Shown: one piece after another, positions 7,980 through 16,686 of the stretch
Numbering within the stretch: the stretch's first letter is position 1
Layout of the letters: every line of letters begins with the position of its first letter
NCBI RefSeq assembly: GCF_900103225.1
Contig: NZ_FNJH01000011.1
Location: 98,257-162,256 of the forward strand
Reading direction: 5' to 3'
DNA length: 64,000 bases
DNA from: Pseudomonas congelans
Lineage (GTDB): Bacteria > Pseudomonadota > Gammaproteobacteria > Pseudomonadales > Pseudomonadaceae
Translations under genes and position numbers: made by a program
The notes under the pieces: model-generated
Told to the model about the DNA's origin: nothing
Seen by the model: only the letters and a program-made list of their open reading frames with translations
The model's database searches: none

Positions 7980-9113
7980 ATGGACAGCAGCGCAGCTTTT
8001 TCCAACCCTACAAAGCTTCGTGCTGATTTGCTTCGTGGTCGCCTCAATGTCAGCGTCGATTCGTCGACCATTGCTCCGGATTCACTGTTCGGCTTCGCCG
8101 AGCGGCGCAACCCCAAGCGCGCGTTTCTCTTCGTGTCCCGAGTGCTCGGCCGCCACATCCCTGCGCGCCCAAGCGTGATGCTGAAAAGTTTTCAGGATCT
8201 GGCGCACAAGATCCCTACAGAACTGCCCGGCCCGGTGCTGGTCATCGGCATGGCCGAAACGGCCGTGGGCCTCGGCGCCGGCGTACACCGTGCCTATAGC
8301 GCAACACGCCCGGACGCCTTGTACATGGTCAGCACGCGCCATCCGACCGGCAGCGCACTGTTCGCCCGCTTTGAAGAAGAGCACAGCCACGCCAGCGCTC
8401 ACCTGATTCACCTGCCCGTTGACCCTGCGTTACGCGAGATGATGCTTGGCGCCCGTTCGCTGGTGCTGGTCGATGACGAGGCGTCGACGGGCAAGACTTT
8501 CATCAACCTGCATCAGGCGCTGGTCGACGCCGGCTTGAGCAAGCTCGAGCGAGTGGTGACCTGCGTGCTCACCGACTGGTCGGCCGGCGCAGTCAGTACA
8601 TCGATGGGCGCAGTGGCGGAGCAGGTTTCGCTGCTGCAAGGCTCGTACTCCTTTGATGAAGACGTAAGCGCGCCGCTGCCGGAGATGCCGGAAGTCGGCA
8701 CCGTCGCCATGGGCGACTGGCCGCTGGTCACTGCCAATGATTGGGGGCGCATGGGCGTGCTGTCGGTGGCCGATACGCTGGCACTCGGTATTACTGTCAA
8801 AAAGGGTGAACGCATTCTGGTGGTTGGCACCAGTGAATTCGTCTGGCGTCCGTTCCTGCTCGCCGAGCGTCTGGAAAAAGCCGGAGCCGACGTACACTTC
8901 AGTTCCACCAGCCGTTCACCGATTGCACTCGGTCATGCCATCGACCATGCGTTGTCGTTCTCCGACAACTACGGCCTGGGCATCCCCAACTTCCTCTACA
9001 ACGTGCGGCCAGGTCAGTTCGACCGGGTGCTGATCTGTACCGAAACCCCAAGGCAGGCCGTGCCTGCCGAGCTGATCGAAGCACTGAACGCCGAGGTCAT
9101 CTGCGATGAGTAA
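7980..9113 (+). CDS. Phosphoribosyltransferase-like protein with C-terminal TRSP-type domain
   Basis: A 377-residue protein. The N-terminal region holds a PRTase fold whose PRPP-binding loop is LVLVDDEASTGKT (about 162-173), two acidic residues followed by a Thr-Gly turn. The C-terminal part (about 235-377, with GDWPLVTANDWGRMG, LVVGTSEFVWRPFLLAERLE and FSSTSRSPI) matches the TRSP domain found after such PRTases in Ter clusters. PRTases join a base or amine to phosphoribosyl pyrophosphate. It overlaps the next gene by 8 bases, so translation is coupled. The acceptor is unknown. Confidence 0.82.
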   Translation: MDSSAAFSNPTKLRADLLRGRLNVSVDSSTIAPDSLFGFAERRNPKRAFLFVSRVLGRHIPARPSVMLKSFQDLAHKIPTELPGPVLVIGMAETAVGLGAGVHRAYSATRPDALYMVSTRHPTGSALFARFEEEHSHASAHLIHLPVDPALREMMLGARSLVLVDDEASTGKTFINLHQALVDAGLSKLERVVTCVLTDWSAGAVSTSMGAVAEQVSLLQGSYSFDEDVSAPLPEMPEVGTVAMGDWPLVTANDWGRMGVLSVADTLALGITVKKGERILVVGTSEFVWRPFLLAERLEKAGADVHFSSTSRSPIALGHAIDHALSFSDNYGLGIPNFLYNVRPGQFDRVLICTETPRQAVPAELIEALNAEVICDE

Positions 9114-9864
9114 CGACCGCCCGCTGATCTTCGTCGATCTGGACGACACGCTGTTCCAGACCGCCCGCAAAACCCCGGCTGACATTGAAAAGCATGTCGC
9201 AACGCTGGACATCACTGGCAATGCCAACGGCTACATGACCAACGTGCAGAAGTCGTTCGCGCACTGGTTGCTGGCGCATTCCGATGTGGTGCCGGTGACG
9301 GCGCGCAGTGTCGAGGCCTACAGCCGGGTCAAATTGCCGTTCACCGCAGGCGCGATCTGCTCCCATGGTGGCGTGATGCTCGATGTCATGGGGCGGCTCG
9401 ATCATGACTGGAACGAGCAGATGAAAAAGACCCTGTCCAGCTACCAGTCGCGCCTGCATGAGCTGTCGGCCACGACACTGGCGATCGGTCAGGAGCTGGG
9501 GTTTTCACTGCGCGGCTGGGTGGTCGAAGAGGCGCAGCTGTTCCATTACGTGGTGACCAAGCACAACGAGAGCGATGACAGCATCCTCGGCAAAGTGCTG
9601 GCCGAAGTGCAGGCCCGGGGATTGCTCGACGGCATGCATATCCACGGCAACGGCAACAATCTGGCCTTCCTGCCCGAGGGTTTGGCCAAGCGTTACGCGG
9701 TCCAGGAGTGGCTGCGGCGCGACAAGGCGATCAATGGCGAACGCCCGGTGCTCGGTTTTGGCGACAGCATTACCGATCTGGGTTTCATGGACGAGTGCCA
9801 CTGGTGGGCGACACCTGCCCGCAGTCAGTTGGCGAAAATGTTTGTCGGAGCAGCGCATGAGTGA
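9106..9864 (+). CDS. HAD-superfamily hydrolase of the Ter cluster
   Basis: A 252-residue HAD phosphatase. Motif I is FVDLDDTLF with nucleophile D11 and acid/base D13; motif II is VVPVTARS; the late motif GFGDSITDLGFMD carries D220 and D224 that bind magnesium. The cap insert between motifs II and III gives a Cof-like length. It probably dephosphorylates a sugar-phosphate or nucleotide intermediate of the pathway encoded around it. It overlaps both neighbours (8 bases each side, ATGAGTAA and ATGAGTGA), so it is made together with them. Confidence 0.85.
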   Translation: MSNDRPLIFVDLDDTLFQTARKTPADIEKHVATLDITGNANGYMTNVQKSFAHWLLAHSDVVPVTARSVEAYSRVKLPFTAGAICSHGGVMLDVMGRLDHDWNEQMKKTLSSYQSRLHELSATTLAIGQELGFSLRGWVVEEAQLFHYVVTKHNESDDSILGKVLAEVQARGLLDGMHIHGNGNNLAFLPEGLAKRYAVQEWLRRDKAINGERPVLGFGDSITDLGFMDECHWWATPARSQLAKMFVGAAHE

Positions 9865-10951
9865 TCCCGTTCACGGGCTCGATACGGTCGGCAGCGGCAG
9901 CTACCTGCACGATGACGTGCACTTTCTGCTGCGCGGCGTGGCAATGCAGACCACCAGCGTCGAGGAGAAGGAGCGCCTGATCCAGACGCGACAGAAGCAT
10001 TATTCGGAAATGATCAGTGAAGAGTCGGCCCCCAGCGCTGCTCACAAGGCGCTGTATGAGCGTGCGCTCGATCAGAACGGCGCGCGCATGGCCGAAGACG
10101 TGCAAGCCCTTGCCCTGGCGCTCGTCCGCGAGTGCACGGGCGCTGAGATCATTCTGGTGTCGTTCGTGCGCGCCGGTCTGCCGCTGGGTGTGTTGTTGCG
10201 GCGGGCGCTGATTGATCTGGGCCGCGAAGCACATCACTACGGCATCAGTATCGTGCGTGATCGCGGTATTGATACGGTGGCGCTTGAAGCCATCATTCAG
10301 GCCCACGGCGCGCAGAACATCGTGTTCGTCGACGGCTGGACCGGCAAGGGCGCGATATCGGGTGAGATCCGTCGCAGTCTGGCGGGCGACACACGCTTCC
10401 CTGATCAGCCACGGCTGGTGGTGCTGGCCGATCCGTGCGGCAGCGCCTGGCTGGCAGCGTCGGCAGAAGACTGGGTGATTCCGTCCGGCATTCTCGGTGC
10501 CACGGTGTCCGGCCTGGTGTCGCGCTCGATCTGGCCGACAGACGGCGGGCTGCACGGTTGCGTGGTGTACGAGCAGTTGCTGGACCACGACGTCACGCAG
10601 TCTTTTATTGAACAGATCGACAGCCAGCGTCGTCAAAACAGTTCTACGCTCACGCTGACACCCTGGACGCTGCCACAGCGGACTGAACTCAAGGCCGCCG
10701 CATCACTGGTGGTCGACCGTCTGGCCGAGCGCTTCAGGATCAATAACCTCAATCGCATCAAGCCGGGCATTGCCGAAGCCACCAGAGCGGTCATGCGCCG
10801 CGTGCCGGATCACGTACTGGTGCGCAACCTGGCTGACAGCGACGTGCAATTGCTGTTGCACCTGACCGAAAAAGCGGGGATTCCCGTCGAAGAAGTTGGC
10901 GATCTCCTGGGGCCCTATCGGGCCGTGACCATCATTCGGAGTCTGAGCTAA
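9857..10951 (+). CDS. StiP-family protein (annotated cysteine protease/PRTase-like)
   Basis: A 364-residue protein from the ATG at 9857. It belongs to the family databases call cysteine protease StiP. Yet it has a PRTase-like core: FVRAGLPLGVLLRRAL and the PRPP-loop-like VFVDGWTGKGAI (155-166), then LADPCGSAWLAAS with a Cys that could be the supposed nucleophile. Given the enzymes around it I think phosphoribosyl transfer is at least as likely as proteolysis. Start choice: the frame runs further upstream, but the overlap of ATGAGTGA with the HAD stop is the typical coupling seen elsewhere in this operon. Confidence 0.78.
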   Translation: MSDPVHGLDTVGSGSYLHDDVHFLLRGVAMQTTSVEEKERLIQTRQKHYSEMISEESAPSAAHKALYERALDQNGARMAEDVQALALALVRECTGAEIILVSFVRAGLPLGVLLRRALIDLGREAHHYGISIVRDRGIDTVALEAIIQAHGAQNIVFVDGWTGKGAISGEIRRSLAGDTRFPDQPRLVVLADPCGSAWLAASAEDWVIPSGILGATVSGLVSRSIWPTDGGLHGCVVYEQLLDHDVTQSFIEQIDSQRRQNSSTLTLTPWTLPQRTELKAAASLVVDRLAERFRINNLNRIKPGIAEATRAVMRRVPDHVLVRNLADSDVQLLLHLTEKAGIPVEEVGDLLGPYRAVTIIRSLS

Positions 10952-11901
10952 TGGCCTTATTCTCGCCTTACGCGCTGGGCGCAACGCTGTACATGCCCGC
11001 GACCCGGGACGACATCGTCGATGTGGTGTTCGGTGAAAAGATTCCCGAGCTGCGCTCGTTGGTTGTCTGTCTGGAGGACGCCGTAGCGCTGACCGACGTC
11101 GACACGGCGTTGCTCAATCTCCGTCAGGTACTCTCCCGTATCCGTGATCGTGGCGGTCGTCCTGCCCATGGTCCGCTGCTGTTCGTGCGTCCGAGAGACG
11201 CGGCGATGGCGCGAATTCTCAACGACTGGCCGCTGATGGCGCACGTCGACGGTTTTGTTGTTCCCAAACTTTCGCTGAAAAGTCTGACGAGCTGGGAGCA
11301 GGCCGTCACCAACCCGGCGCTGGCGTTGATGCCTACACTGGAAACCCCTGAGGTGTTCAATCCGGCGGCGATGGTCGAGCTGGGGGAGGCCTTGAAGGCC
11401 AGTCTCTACGAGCGGATCATTGCGCTGCGCATCGGGGGCAATGACCTGATGGGCTGCCTGGGACTGCGTCGTAATCCGGCCATGACCCTGTATTCTACGC
11501 CGATGGGGTATGTCATCCCCATGCTGGCCGGTGTCATGGGTTCGCAGGGCTTTGCGCTCACCGCACCGGTGTTCGAGCAACTGGCAACCCCTGACATTCT
11601 TCAACATGAGCTGGCGCTGGATATTACCAATGGGTTGGTCGGTAAAACGGCAATTCACCCCTCGCAGGTCAATATCATTCAGAATGCGTTACGCGTCAGT
11701 CTGGAGGACATGAACTCCGCCCGGATGATTTTGAACTCTGTGGCCCCCGCAGTGTTCAAGTACAACGATGCGATGTGTGAACCGGCTACCCACTACAAAT
11801 GGGCAACCCACATCATGGAGCGCGCCAAATGGCATGGAGTGTTATCCGCACCCGCTTCGATCATGGATGCCAGCATTCGACTCGCTGAGGCAGTTAGCTA
11901 G
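10951..11901 (+). CDS. HpcH/HpaI or CitE-like aldolase of the Ter cluster
   Basis: A 316-residue TIM-barrel protein related to the citrate lyase beta subunit/HpcH aldolase family. Visible motifs are ATLYMPATRDD (phosphate/CoA side), LVVCLEDAV with the conserved Glu-Asp, LLFVRPRD (substrate Arg), FVVPKLSLKS, LMPTLETPEVF and GKTAIHPSQVNIIQ, the near-universal CitE C-terminal motif. Family members cleave or form C-C bonds next to a carboxylate with a magnesium ion. Its start overlaps the previous stop as TAATG. The substrate is unknown, but the pairing with PRTases and HADs is typical of Ter clusters. Confidence 0.85.
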   Translation: MALFSPYALGATLYMPATRDDIVDVVFGEKIPELRSLVVCLEDAVALTDVDTALLNLRQVLSRIRDRGGRPAHGPLLFVRPRDAAMARILNDWPLMAHVDGFVVPKLSLKSLTSWEQAVTNPALALMPTLETPEVFNPAAMVELGEALKASLYERIIALRIGGNDLMGCLGLRRNPAMTLYSTPMGYVIPMLAGVMGSQGFALTAPVFEQLATPDILQHELALDITNGLVGKTAIHPSQVNIIQNALRVSLEDMNSARMILNSVAPAVFKYNDAMCEPATHYKWATHIMERAKWHGVLSAPASIMDASIRLAEAVS

Positions 11902-12648
11902 ATGATAGAACCTGACCTTGAAACCGTAGGACCTGATCTTGAGCCTGTAGGGCCCGACCTTGAAATCGAAGTGGAACAGCGCCTGCTGGCGGTCTTCGAT
12001 TTCGACGGGACTATTACCCGCCACGACAGTTTTGTCCCGTTTCTTAAATTCGCCTTCGGGCAACGTGCCTTTTCGGTGCGCATGGCGCGGCTGGTGCTGC
12101 CCAGCATCGGCTACCTGGCCAAGCGCCTGACCCGCGATGAACTCAAGGGGCGCCTGATCAAGGCCTTCCTCAGCGGCGTCGAAGTGCAGTGGCTGCAGCA
12201 GAAGGCTGAAGCGTTCTGCCAGTCGCACTGGAAACGCCTGATGCGCCCCGCAGCGCTGGAATCCATTGCCGCTGAAATCGAGAAGGGCGCCATTGTCACG
12301 CTTTGTTCAGCATCGCCTGCTATGGTCCTGCAACCTTTCGCTGATCGCTTGAAAGTAGAACTGATCGGCACCAACCTGGAAGTAATCGACGGCAAGCTGA
12401 CCGGCTTGATCGAAGGCAGCAACTGCCGTTGCGACTCGAAAGTTGCACGCCTGGAGAGTGTCTACGGGCCATTGACCCAGTTCCGGGTTCGCGCCTGGGG
12501 CGACACCCGAGGTGACCACGAATTGCTTGCCGCTGCTCAGGATGCGCACTGGCGTCTGTTCCATCCGACGTGGCGTCGAGGCCGTTATAAAGGCCCCGTT
12601 AACGCCAAGTTACACAATCCTGATGGCAAAGACGGGCCAACACAGTAA
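11902..12648 (+). CDS. HAD-IB family phosphatase with a repeat-bearing N-terminus
   Basis: A 248-residue SerB-like HAD-IB hydrolase: motif I AVFDFDGTITRHDSF (D33, D35), a helical cap with SIGYLAKRLTRDELKGRL, motif II TLCSASPAMVLQPFADRL, and motif III/IV RVRAWGDTRGDHELLAA. The first 24 residues are unusual: three copies of a 7-residue unit of the form EPDLETV / GPDLEPV / GPDLEIE, encoded by three near-identical 21-base units at 11908-11970. The start ATG directly follows the aldolase stop codon. It could also begin nearer the catalytic domain, in which case the repeats would be untranslated leader; I see no better start. Confidence 0.82.
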   Translation: MIEPDLETVGPDLEPVGPDLEIEVEQRLLAVFDFDGTITRHDSFVPFLKFAFGQRAFSVRMARLVLPSIGYLAKRLTRDELKGRLIKAFLSGVEVQWLQQKAEAFCQSHWKRLMRPAALESIAAEIEKGAIVTLCSASPAMVLQPFADRLKVELIGTNLEVIDGKLTGLIEGSNCRCDSKVARLESVYGPLTQFRVRAWGDTRGDHELLAAAQDAHWRLFHPTWRRGRYKGPVNAKLHNPDGKDGPTQ

Positions 12649-12694
12649 GGCTGTAACACTTTTATCCGAAATCCAACGTCACATGGAGCGAAAA

Positions 12695-13288
12695 ATGGCA
12701 CTCACTTTGGCAAAGAACCAGACGATCTCACTCGAGAAAACTGCTGGTACAGGCCTCAAGAAAGTCAGCATGGGACTTGGATGGGACCCTGAAAAAGCCA
12801 GCGGTTTCTTCGGTAAATTGCTCGGTGGTGGCGGCGGCGATATCGACCTGGATGCCTCGTGCATCATGCTCGACGCCGACAAAAAGCCCCTCGACCTGGT
12901 CTGGTTCCGCCAGCTGCAATCGCGTGACGGTGCCATTCAGCATTCGGGTGACAACCGTACCGGTGAAGGCGCGGGCGACGATGAAACCATCAGCGTCGAT
13001 CTGGAAAAACTGCCAGCCACCGTCAAATACCTGGTGTTCACCGTCAATTCGTTCACCGGTCAGAATTTCGAAAAAGTCGCCAATGCCTACTGCCGTATTG
13101 TCGATCTGGGCAGCCGTAACGAGCTGGGCCGCTTTGATCTGTCCGAGAAAGGCCAGCACACCGGCGTGGTGATGTCCTATCTGGCACGCACGCCATCGGG
13201 CTGGGACTTCACCGCAGTAGGCCAGGTCACCAACGGGCGTACTGCCGATGATCTGGTCGAGCTGGCGATCGGGGCTGTACGCGTATGA
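12695..13288 (+). CDS. terD: TerD-family calcium-binding stress protein
   Basis: A 197-residue TerD domain protein. The calcium-binding words are DIDLDAS (49-55) and GDNRTGEGAGDDE (85-97). It carries an unusual Gly-rich insert, FFGKLLGGGGGDID, before the first motif. TerD proteins are cytoplasmic and thought to assemble near the membrane with TerC; their exact job in tellurite, phage and oxidative-stress tolerance is unsettled. The reading frame runs 61 codons upstream of the ATG at 12695, but GGAG at 12685-12688 and the family start MALTLAKNQTISLEK fix the start. It overlaps terA by 4 bases (ATGA). Confidence 0.92.
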   Translation: MALTLAKNQTISLEKTAGTGLKKVSMGLGWDPEKASGFFGKLLGGGGGDIDLDASCIMLDADKKPLDLVWFRQLQSRDGAIQHSGDNRTGEGAGDDETISVDLEKLPATVKYLVFTVNSFTGQNFEKVANAYCRIVDLGSRNELGRFDLSEKGQHTGVVMSYLARTPSGWDFTAVGQVTNGRTADDLVELAIGAVRV

Positions 13289-14484
13289 CCCAACTTGTCC
13301 CGGGTGCCAACGCACCAGTCACCACCGGGCCGTTGACGGTCGAAATCAGCTATTCCCCGCTGGCGGATGCGGACATCGATGTCTCTGCTTTTCTGCTGAC
13401 CGATACCGGCAAGGTCCGTGGCGATCAGGACATGTGTTTCTACGGCCAGAAAAGTGTGAACAGCGGAGCGCTGCAGCAGACGGAAGCGTCAGCGGGACGT
13501 GCGGTGTTCAGTCTTGACCCGAGCCGTCTCGACCCGGTCATCGAGAAGGTTGCCCTGACGGCGACCATCTATGAGAACAAGGCCAGTTTTGGCAGCGTGT
13601 CACGCTTGGCGCTGAGCATCACCGGCGGTATCGAAGCCGATATCCCTACCAGCGGCATGAAAGAAACCGCGCTGATTCTGGGCGAGTTCTACCTGCGTCA
13701 GGGGGCATGGAAATTCCGTTGCGTGGCCCAGGGGTTTGCCGGCGGCCTTGAACCGTTGGCGAAAAACTTTGGCGTTGAAGTCGCCACGCCACAGGATCAG
13801 CCTGCACCTGCACCTGCACCTGCACCTGCACCTGCACCTGCACCTGTTCCAGCACCGGCGCCCAAGTCGACCGTCAGTCTGAGCAAGATCACGCTCGACA
13901 AGACCCGTGCTTCGATCAGTCTGGAAAAATCCAGTGCCGGTTTCGGTGAGATCCGGGTCAACCTGAACTGGAACCGTCGCAGCGACAGCAAGGGCGGCGG
14001 CTTCTTCTCGATGAAGAAGAGCAATGCCATCGACCTTGATGTAGGCTGCCTCTTCGAAATGCAGGACGGTCTCAAAGGCGCTGTTCAGGCGCTGGGCAAC
14101 TCGTTCGGTTCGCTCAACACCGAGCCTTTCATCAAGTTGATGGGCGATGACCGTACCGGCTCGATCAGCGACGGTGAGTGGCTGCATATCAATGGTGCGC
14201 ACTGGAGCAAGATCCGTCGCATTCTGGTTTACGCGTTCATCTATGAAGGTGCGCCGAACTGGAAGGAAACCGATGGGGTTGTCACCATTCATGCTCCGGG
14301 TCAGCCACCCATCGAGGTTCGCCTCAATGAAGAGGGCGGTCGTCAGGGCATGTGTGCCATTGCGCTGCTGGAAAATGACAACGGTGCGGTCAAGGTGACG
14401 CGTCGTGTGGATTTCCACAACGGCCACAGCAACATGGACAAGGCCTACGGATGGGGCATGCGCTGGGCTGCCGGTTCCAAGTAA
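13285..14484 (+). CDS. terA: TerA-like protein with two TerD domains and a Pro-Ala linker
   Basis: A 399-residue protein with two TerD-type domains. Domain 1 (about 1-170) has DADIDVSAFLLTDTGKV and LILGEFYLRQGAWKFR. Domain 2 (about 190-399) has AIDLDVGCLFEMQDG and MGDDRTGSISDGEW. Between them is a pure Pro-Ala linker of about 24 residues encoded by seven CCTGCA hexamers. The double-domain plan and length match TerA of enteric ter operons. Acidic calcium ligands are complete in domain 2 and partly altered in domain 1 (no GDNRTG). It should act with TerB/TerD/TerC at the inner membrane. Confidence 0.88.
   Translation: MTQLVPGANAPVTTGPLTVEISYSPLADADIDVSAFLLTDTGKVRGDQDMCFYGQKSVNSGALQQTEASAGRAVFSLDPSRLDPVIEKVALTATIYENKASFGSVSRLALSITGGIEADIPTSGMKETALILGEFYLRQGAWKFRCVAQGFAGGLEPLAKNFGVEVATPQDQPAPAPAPAPAPAPAPVPAPAPKSTVSLSKITLDKTRASISLEKSSAGFGEIRVNLNWNRRSDSKGGGFFSMKKSNAIDLDVGCLFEMQDGLKGAVQALGNSFGSLNTEPFIKLMGDDRTGSISDGEWLHINGAHWSKIRRILVYAFIYEGAPNWKETDGVVTIHAPGQPPIEVRLNEEGGRQGMCAIALLENDNGAVKVTRRVDFHNGHSNMDKAYGWGMRWAAGSK
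13801..13842 (+). repeat. Seven tandem CCTGCA hexamers inside terA
   Basis: Exactly seven consecutive copies of CCTGCA (42 bases) encode (Pro-Ala)x7, followed by diverged copies coding PVPAPAPK. Hexamer number can change by slipped-strand replication without a frameshift, so linker length between the two TerD domains may vary among strains. Confidence 0.97.
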
Positions 14485-14535
14485 ACAATACCGTGGTATT
14501 TCTGGGCTGGCTGTGCCGCCTCATGGGAGATAGAC

Positions 14536-14985
14536 ATGCTGGACTGGTTGAAAACAAACGCAACAGCTGCTCGCGACAAGCTGGCTTCGGAAGTCTCGAA
14601 GTTCAAGAATCGCGAATTCATGGAGGCTGTGGTCTCCGGCTGTGCCCTGGTATCGGCCGCAGACGGTGATATCAGCTCCAGTGAAAAGCAGAAGATGGCG
14701 GGCTTCATTCAGAACTCTCAGGAACTGAAAGTTTTCGACATGAAGGAGGTCATCCAGGGCTTCCAGGAAGCCTGCTCGAAGTTCGAGTTCGATTTTGAAA
14801 TTGGTCGCGCCGAGGCCTTGAAAACCATTGGCAAGATCAAAAAGAAAGAAGATGCAGCCCGTTTGCTGGTGCGCGTCTGCTGTGCTATCGGTGGCGCCGA
14901 TGGCAGCTTCGATGAGAAAGAGCGGGAAGTCTGCCGCACGATCTGTCGAGAGCTTGGCCTCAACCCGTCCGATTTCGACCTGTAA
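14536..14985 (+). CDS. terB: Tellurite resistance protein TerB
   Basis: A 149-residue all-helical TerB protein. It has the duplicated acidic metal-binding helices of the family: VSAADGDISSSEKQKM in the first half and CAIGGADGSFDEKEREVC in the second, each with the ADG-x-(I/F)-x3-E pattern. TerB binds divalent metal ions through these acidic residues and is known to associate with TerC at the membrane in enteric bacteria. Length agrees with the usual 150 residues. It lies 51 bases after terA and 26 before terC. Confidence 0.93.
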   Translation: MLDWLKTNATAARDKLASEVSKFKNREFMEAVVSGCALVSAADGDISSSEKQKMAGFIQNSQELKVFDMKEVIQGFQEACSKFEFDFEIGRAEALKTIGKIKKKEDAARLLVRVCCAIGGADGSFDEKEREVCRTICRELGLNPSDFDL

Positions 14986-15011
14986 TTTTTTACCCTAAGG
15001 AACGCAGTTAA

Positions 15012-16046
15012 ATGGAAAGCACCTCTCTTGGCTTCCCTCCACTCACGATGGCGGTTTTCGTCGGCCTGGCCATTACGGCCATGGCTATCGACATGTTTTC
15101 CCACCGGGGAAACAAGCCAATCACCCTCGCGCAAGCCTCGGCGTGGTCGATTTTCTGGGTCGCCATTTCGCTGGCTTTTGCCGGTTTCCTGTATGTCCAG
15201 CACGGCTCTGAAGTCGCAACGCTGTTCGTGACCGGTTATGCGCTGGAAAAAGTGTTGAGCGTCGACAACCTGTTCGTGTTCATGGCGTTGTTCTCCTGGT
15301 TCAAGATTCCGGATGGCCTGCGCCACCGCGTTCTGTACTGGGGCATCATCGGCGCCATCGTCTTCCGCGGCATCTTCGTCGCCATTGGTACCGGCCTGCT
15401 GGCGCTTGGTCCATGGGTCGAAGTGGTGTTTGCAGTCATCGTTGCCTGGACAGCCATCATGATGCTCAGGGCGGGTGATGACGACGACGAAGAAGTCGAC
15501 TACTCGCAACACATGGCTTATCGCTTTGCCAAGAAGCTGTTCCCGGTGTGGCCAAAGCTGCACGGCAGCAACTTCTTTGTCAGCCGCTCGGTTCTGGAAC
15601 AGGAAGTCAAAAAGCCTGAAAACGCCGGTATCACCCTGGCGGCCAAAGGCGCTCTGTTCGCGACCCCGCTGTTCCTGTGTCTGGTTGTGGCGGAAATCTC
15701 CGACGTACTGTTCGCGTTCGACTCCGTGCCGGCAATCATCGCCGTGAGCCGCGAGCCGCTGATCGTATTCTCGGCCATGCTGTTCGCGATCCTCGGTCTG
15801 CGTACCCTGTACTTTGTTCTGGAAGCCCTCAAGCGTTACCTGGTGCACCTGGAGAAAGCGGTTATCGCCTTGCTGTTCTTCATCGCCGTCAAACTGGGCC
15901 TGAATGCGACCAACCACCTGTTCCATCACGGTTACGAGATCAGCGCCAACACCAGCCTGCTGGTTGTGGTCGTCGTGTTGATCATCGGTATCGTTGCAAG
16001 CCTGCTCTTCCCGGGCAAAGACGAATCCGCGGAAGAAAAAGCGTAA
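15012..16046 (+). CDS. terC: TerC-family integral membrane protein
   Basis: A 344-residue polytopic inner-membrane protein of the TerC family, with about eight to nine hydrophobic segments. Conserved stretches are EKVLSVDNLFVFMALFSWF (79-97) and VVAEISDVLFAFDSVPAI, whose membrane-buried acidic residues suggest metal-ion transport. A very acidic loop, GDDDDEEVD (155-163), lies between segments. Recent work on TerC relatives supports manganese efflux, including during metalation of exported proteins; whether this copy does so is inference. It sits between terB and terD and probably anchors the soluble Ter proteins. Confidence 0.93.
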   Translation: MESTSLGFPPLTMAVFVGLAITAMAIDMFSHRGNKPITLAQASAWSIFWVAISLAFAGFLYVQHGSEVATLFVTGYALEKVLSVDNLFVFMALFSWFKIPDGLRHRVLYWGIIGAIVFRGIFVAIGTGLLALGPWVEVVFAVIVAWTAIMMLRAGDDDDEEVDYSQHMAYRFAKKLFPVWPKLHGSNFFVSRSVLEQEVKKPENAGITLAAKGALFATPLFLCLVVAEISDVLFAFDSVPAIIAVSREPLIVFSAMLFAILGLRTLYFVLEALKRYLVHLEKAVIALLFFIAVKLGLNATNHLFHHGYEISANTSLLVVVVVLIIGIVASLLFPGKDESAEEKA

Positions 16047-16073
16047 ACACTGGATAAAGGAGATAAACGAATC

Positions 16074-16649
16074 ATGGCTTTGACTCTGCAAAAAGGTGGC
16101 AACCTTTCGCTGTCGAAAACCGACCCTACCCTGACCAAAGTATTGATCGGTCTGGGCTGGGATCCGCGAGCCACTGACGGACAGGATTTCGACCTGGACG
16201 CCAGCGCATTCCTGTTGGCCGCCAATGGCAAGGTCCGCAGTGAAGCTGACTTCATTTTCTACAACCAGCTCAAGAGCGCCGACGGTTCTGTCGAGCACAC
16301 CGGTGACAACCGTACCGGTGCCGGCGACGGCGATGACGAAGTCCTCAAGGTCGACCTGGCCCGTGTTCCTGCCGATGTGGAGAAAGTTGTTTTCGTCGTG
16401 ACCATTCACGATGCAGACAGCCGCAAGCAGAACTTCGGTCAGGTGGGTGGCTCGTTCATTCGCGTATTGAATGAACAGTCAGGTTCTGAAGTCGTTCGCT
16501 ACGACCTGGCAGAAGACGCTTCCACTGAAACCGCGATGATCTTCGCCGAGCTGTACCGCAACAATGGCGAGTGGAAGTTCCGCGCCGTGGGTAGCGGTTT
16601 TGCCGGTGGATTGAAAGCCGTCGCCAACTCTTTCGGCATGAATTTCTGA
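16074..16649 (+). CDS. terD: TerD-family protein, second single-domain copy
   Basis: A 191-residue TerD protein with complete calcium sites DFDLDAS (38-44), GDNRTG (77-82) and GDGDDE (84-89), and the C-terminal block ETAMIFAELYRNNGEWKFR. It is much closer to the next gene than to the copy at 12695 and lacks that copy's Gly-rich insert. AGGAG precedes the ATG. Structures of family members show two calcium ions held by these acidic loops. It is probably one of the abundant cytoplasmic TerD/TerE subunits of the system. Confidence 0.93.
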   Translation: MALTLQKGGNLSLSKTDPTLTKVLIGLGWDPRATDGQDFDLDASAFLLAANGKVRSEADFIFYNQLKSADGSVEHTGDNRTGAGDGDDEVLKVDLARVPADVEKVVFVVTIHDADSRKQNFGQVGGSFIRVLNEQSGSEVVRYDLAEDASTETAMIFAELYRNNGEWKFRAVGSGFAGGLKAVANSFGMNF

Positions 16650-16686
16650 TTCACGCCCCACCACTTTTCTGGAAAGGATCAAGAAC

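Noticed and set aside
13801..13860. CRISPR-like repeat
   Set aside because: The units are direct hexamers with no spacers and lie in frame inside terA. No CRISPR array was seen anywhere in the window.
14718..16409. 563-codon open frame antisense to terB/terC
   Set aside because: It spans three real genes and their spacers on the opposite strand; its composition (Gln, Asp, His) is that of a shadow frame.
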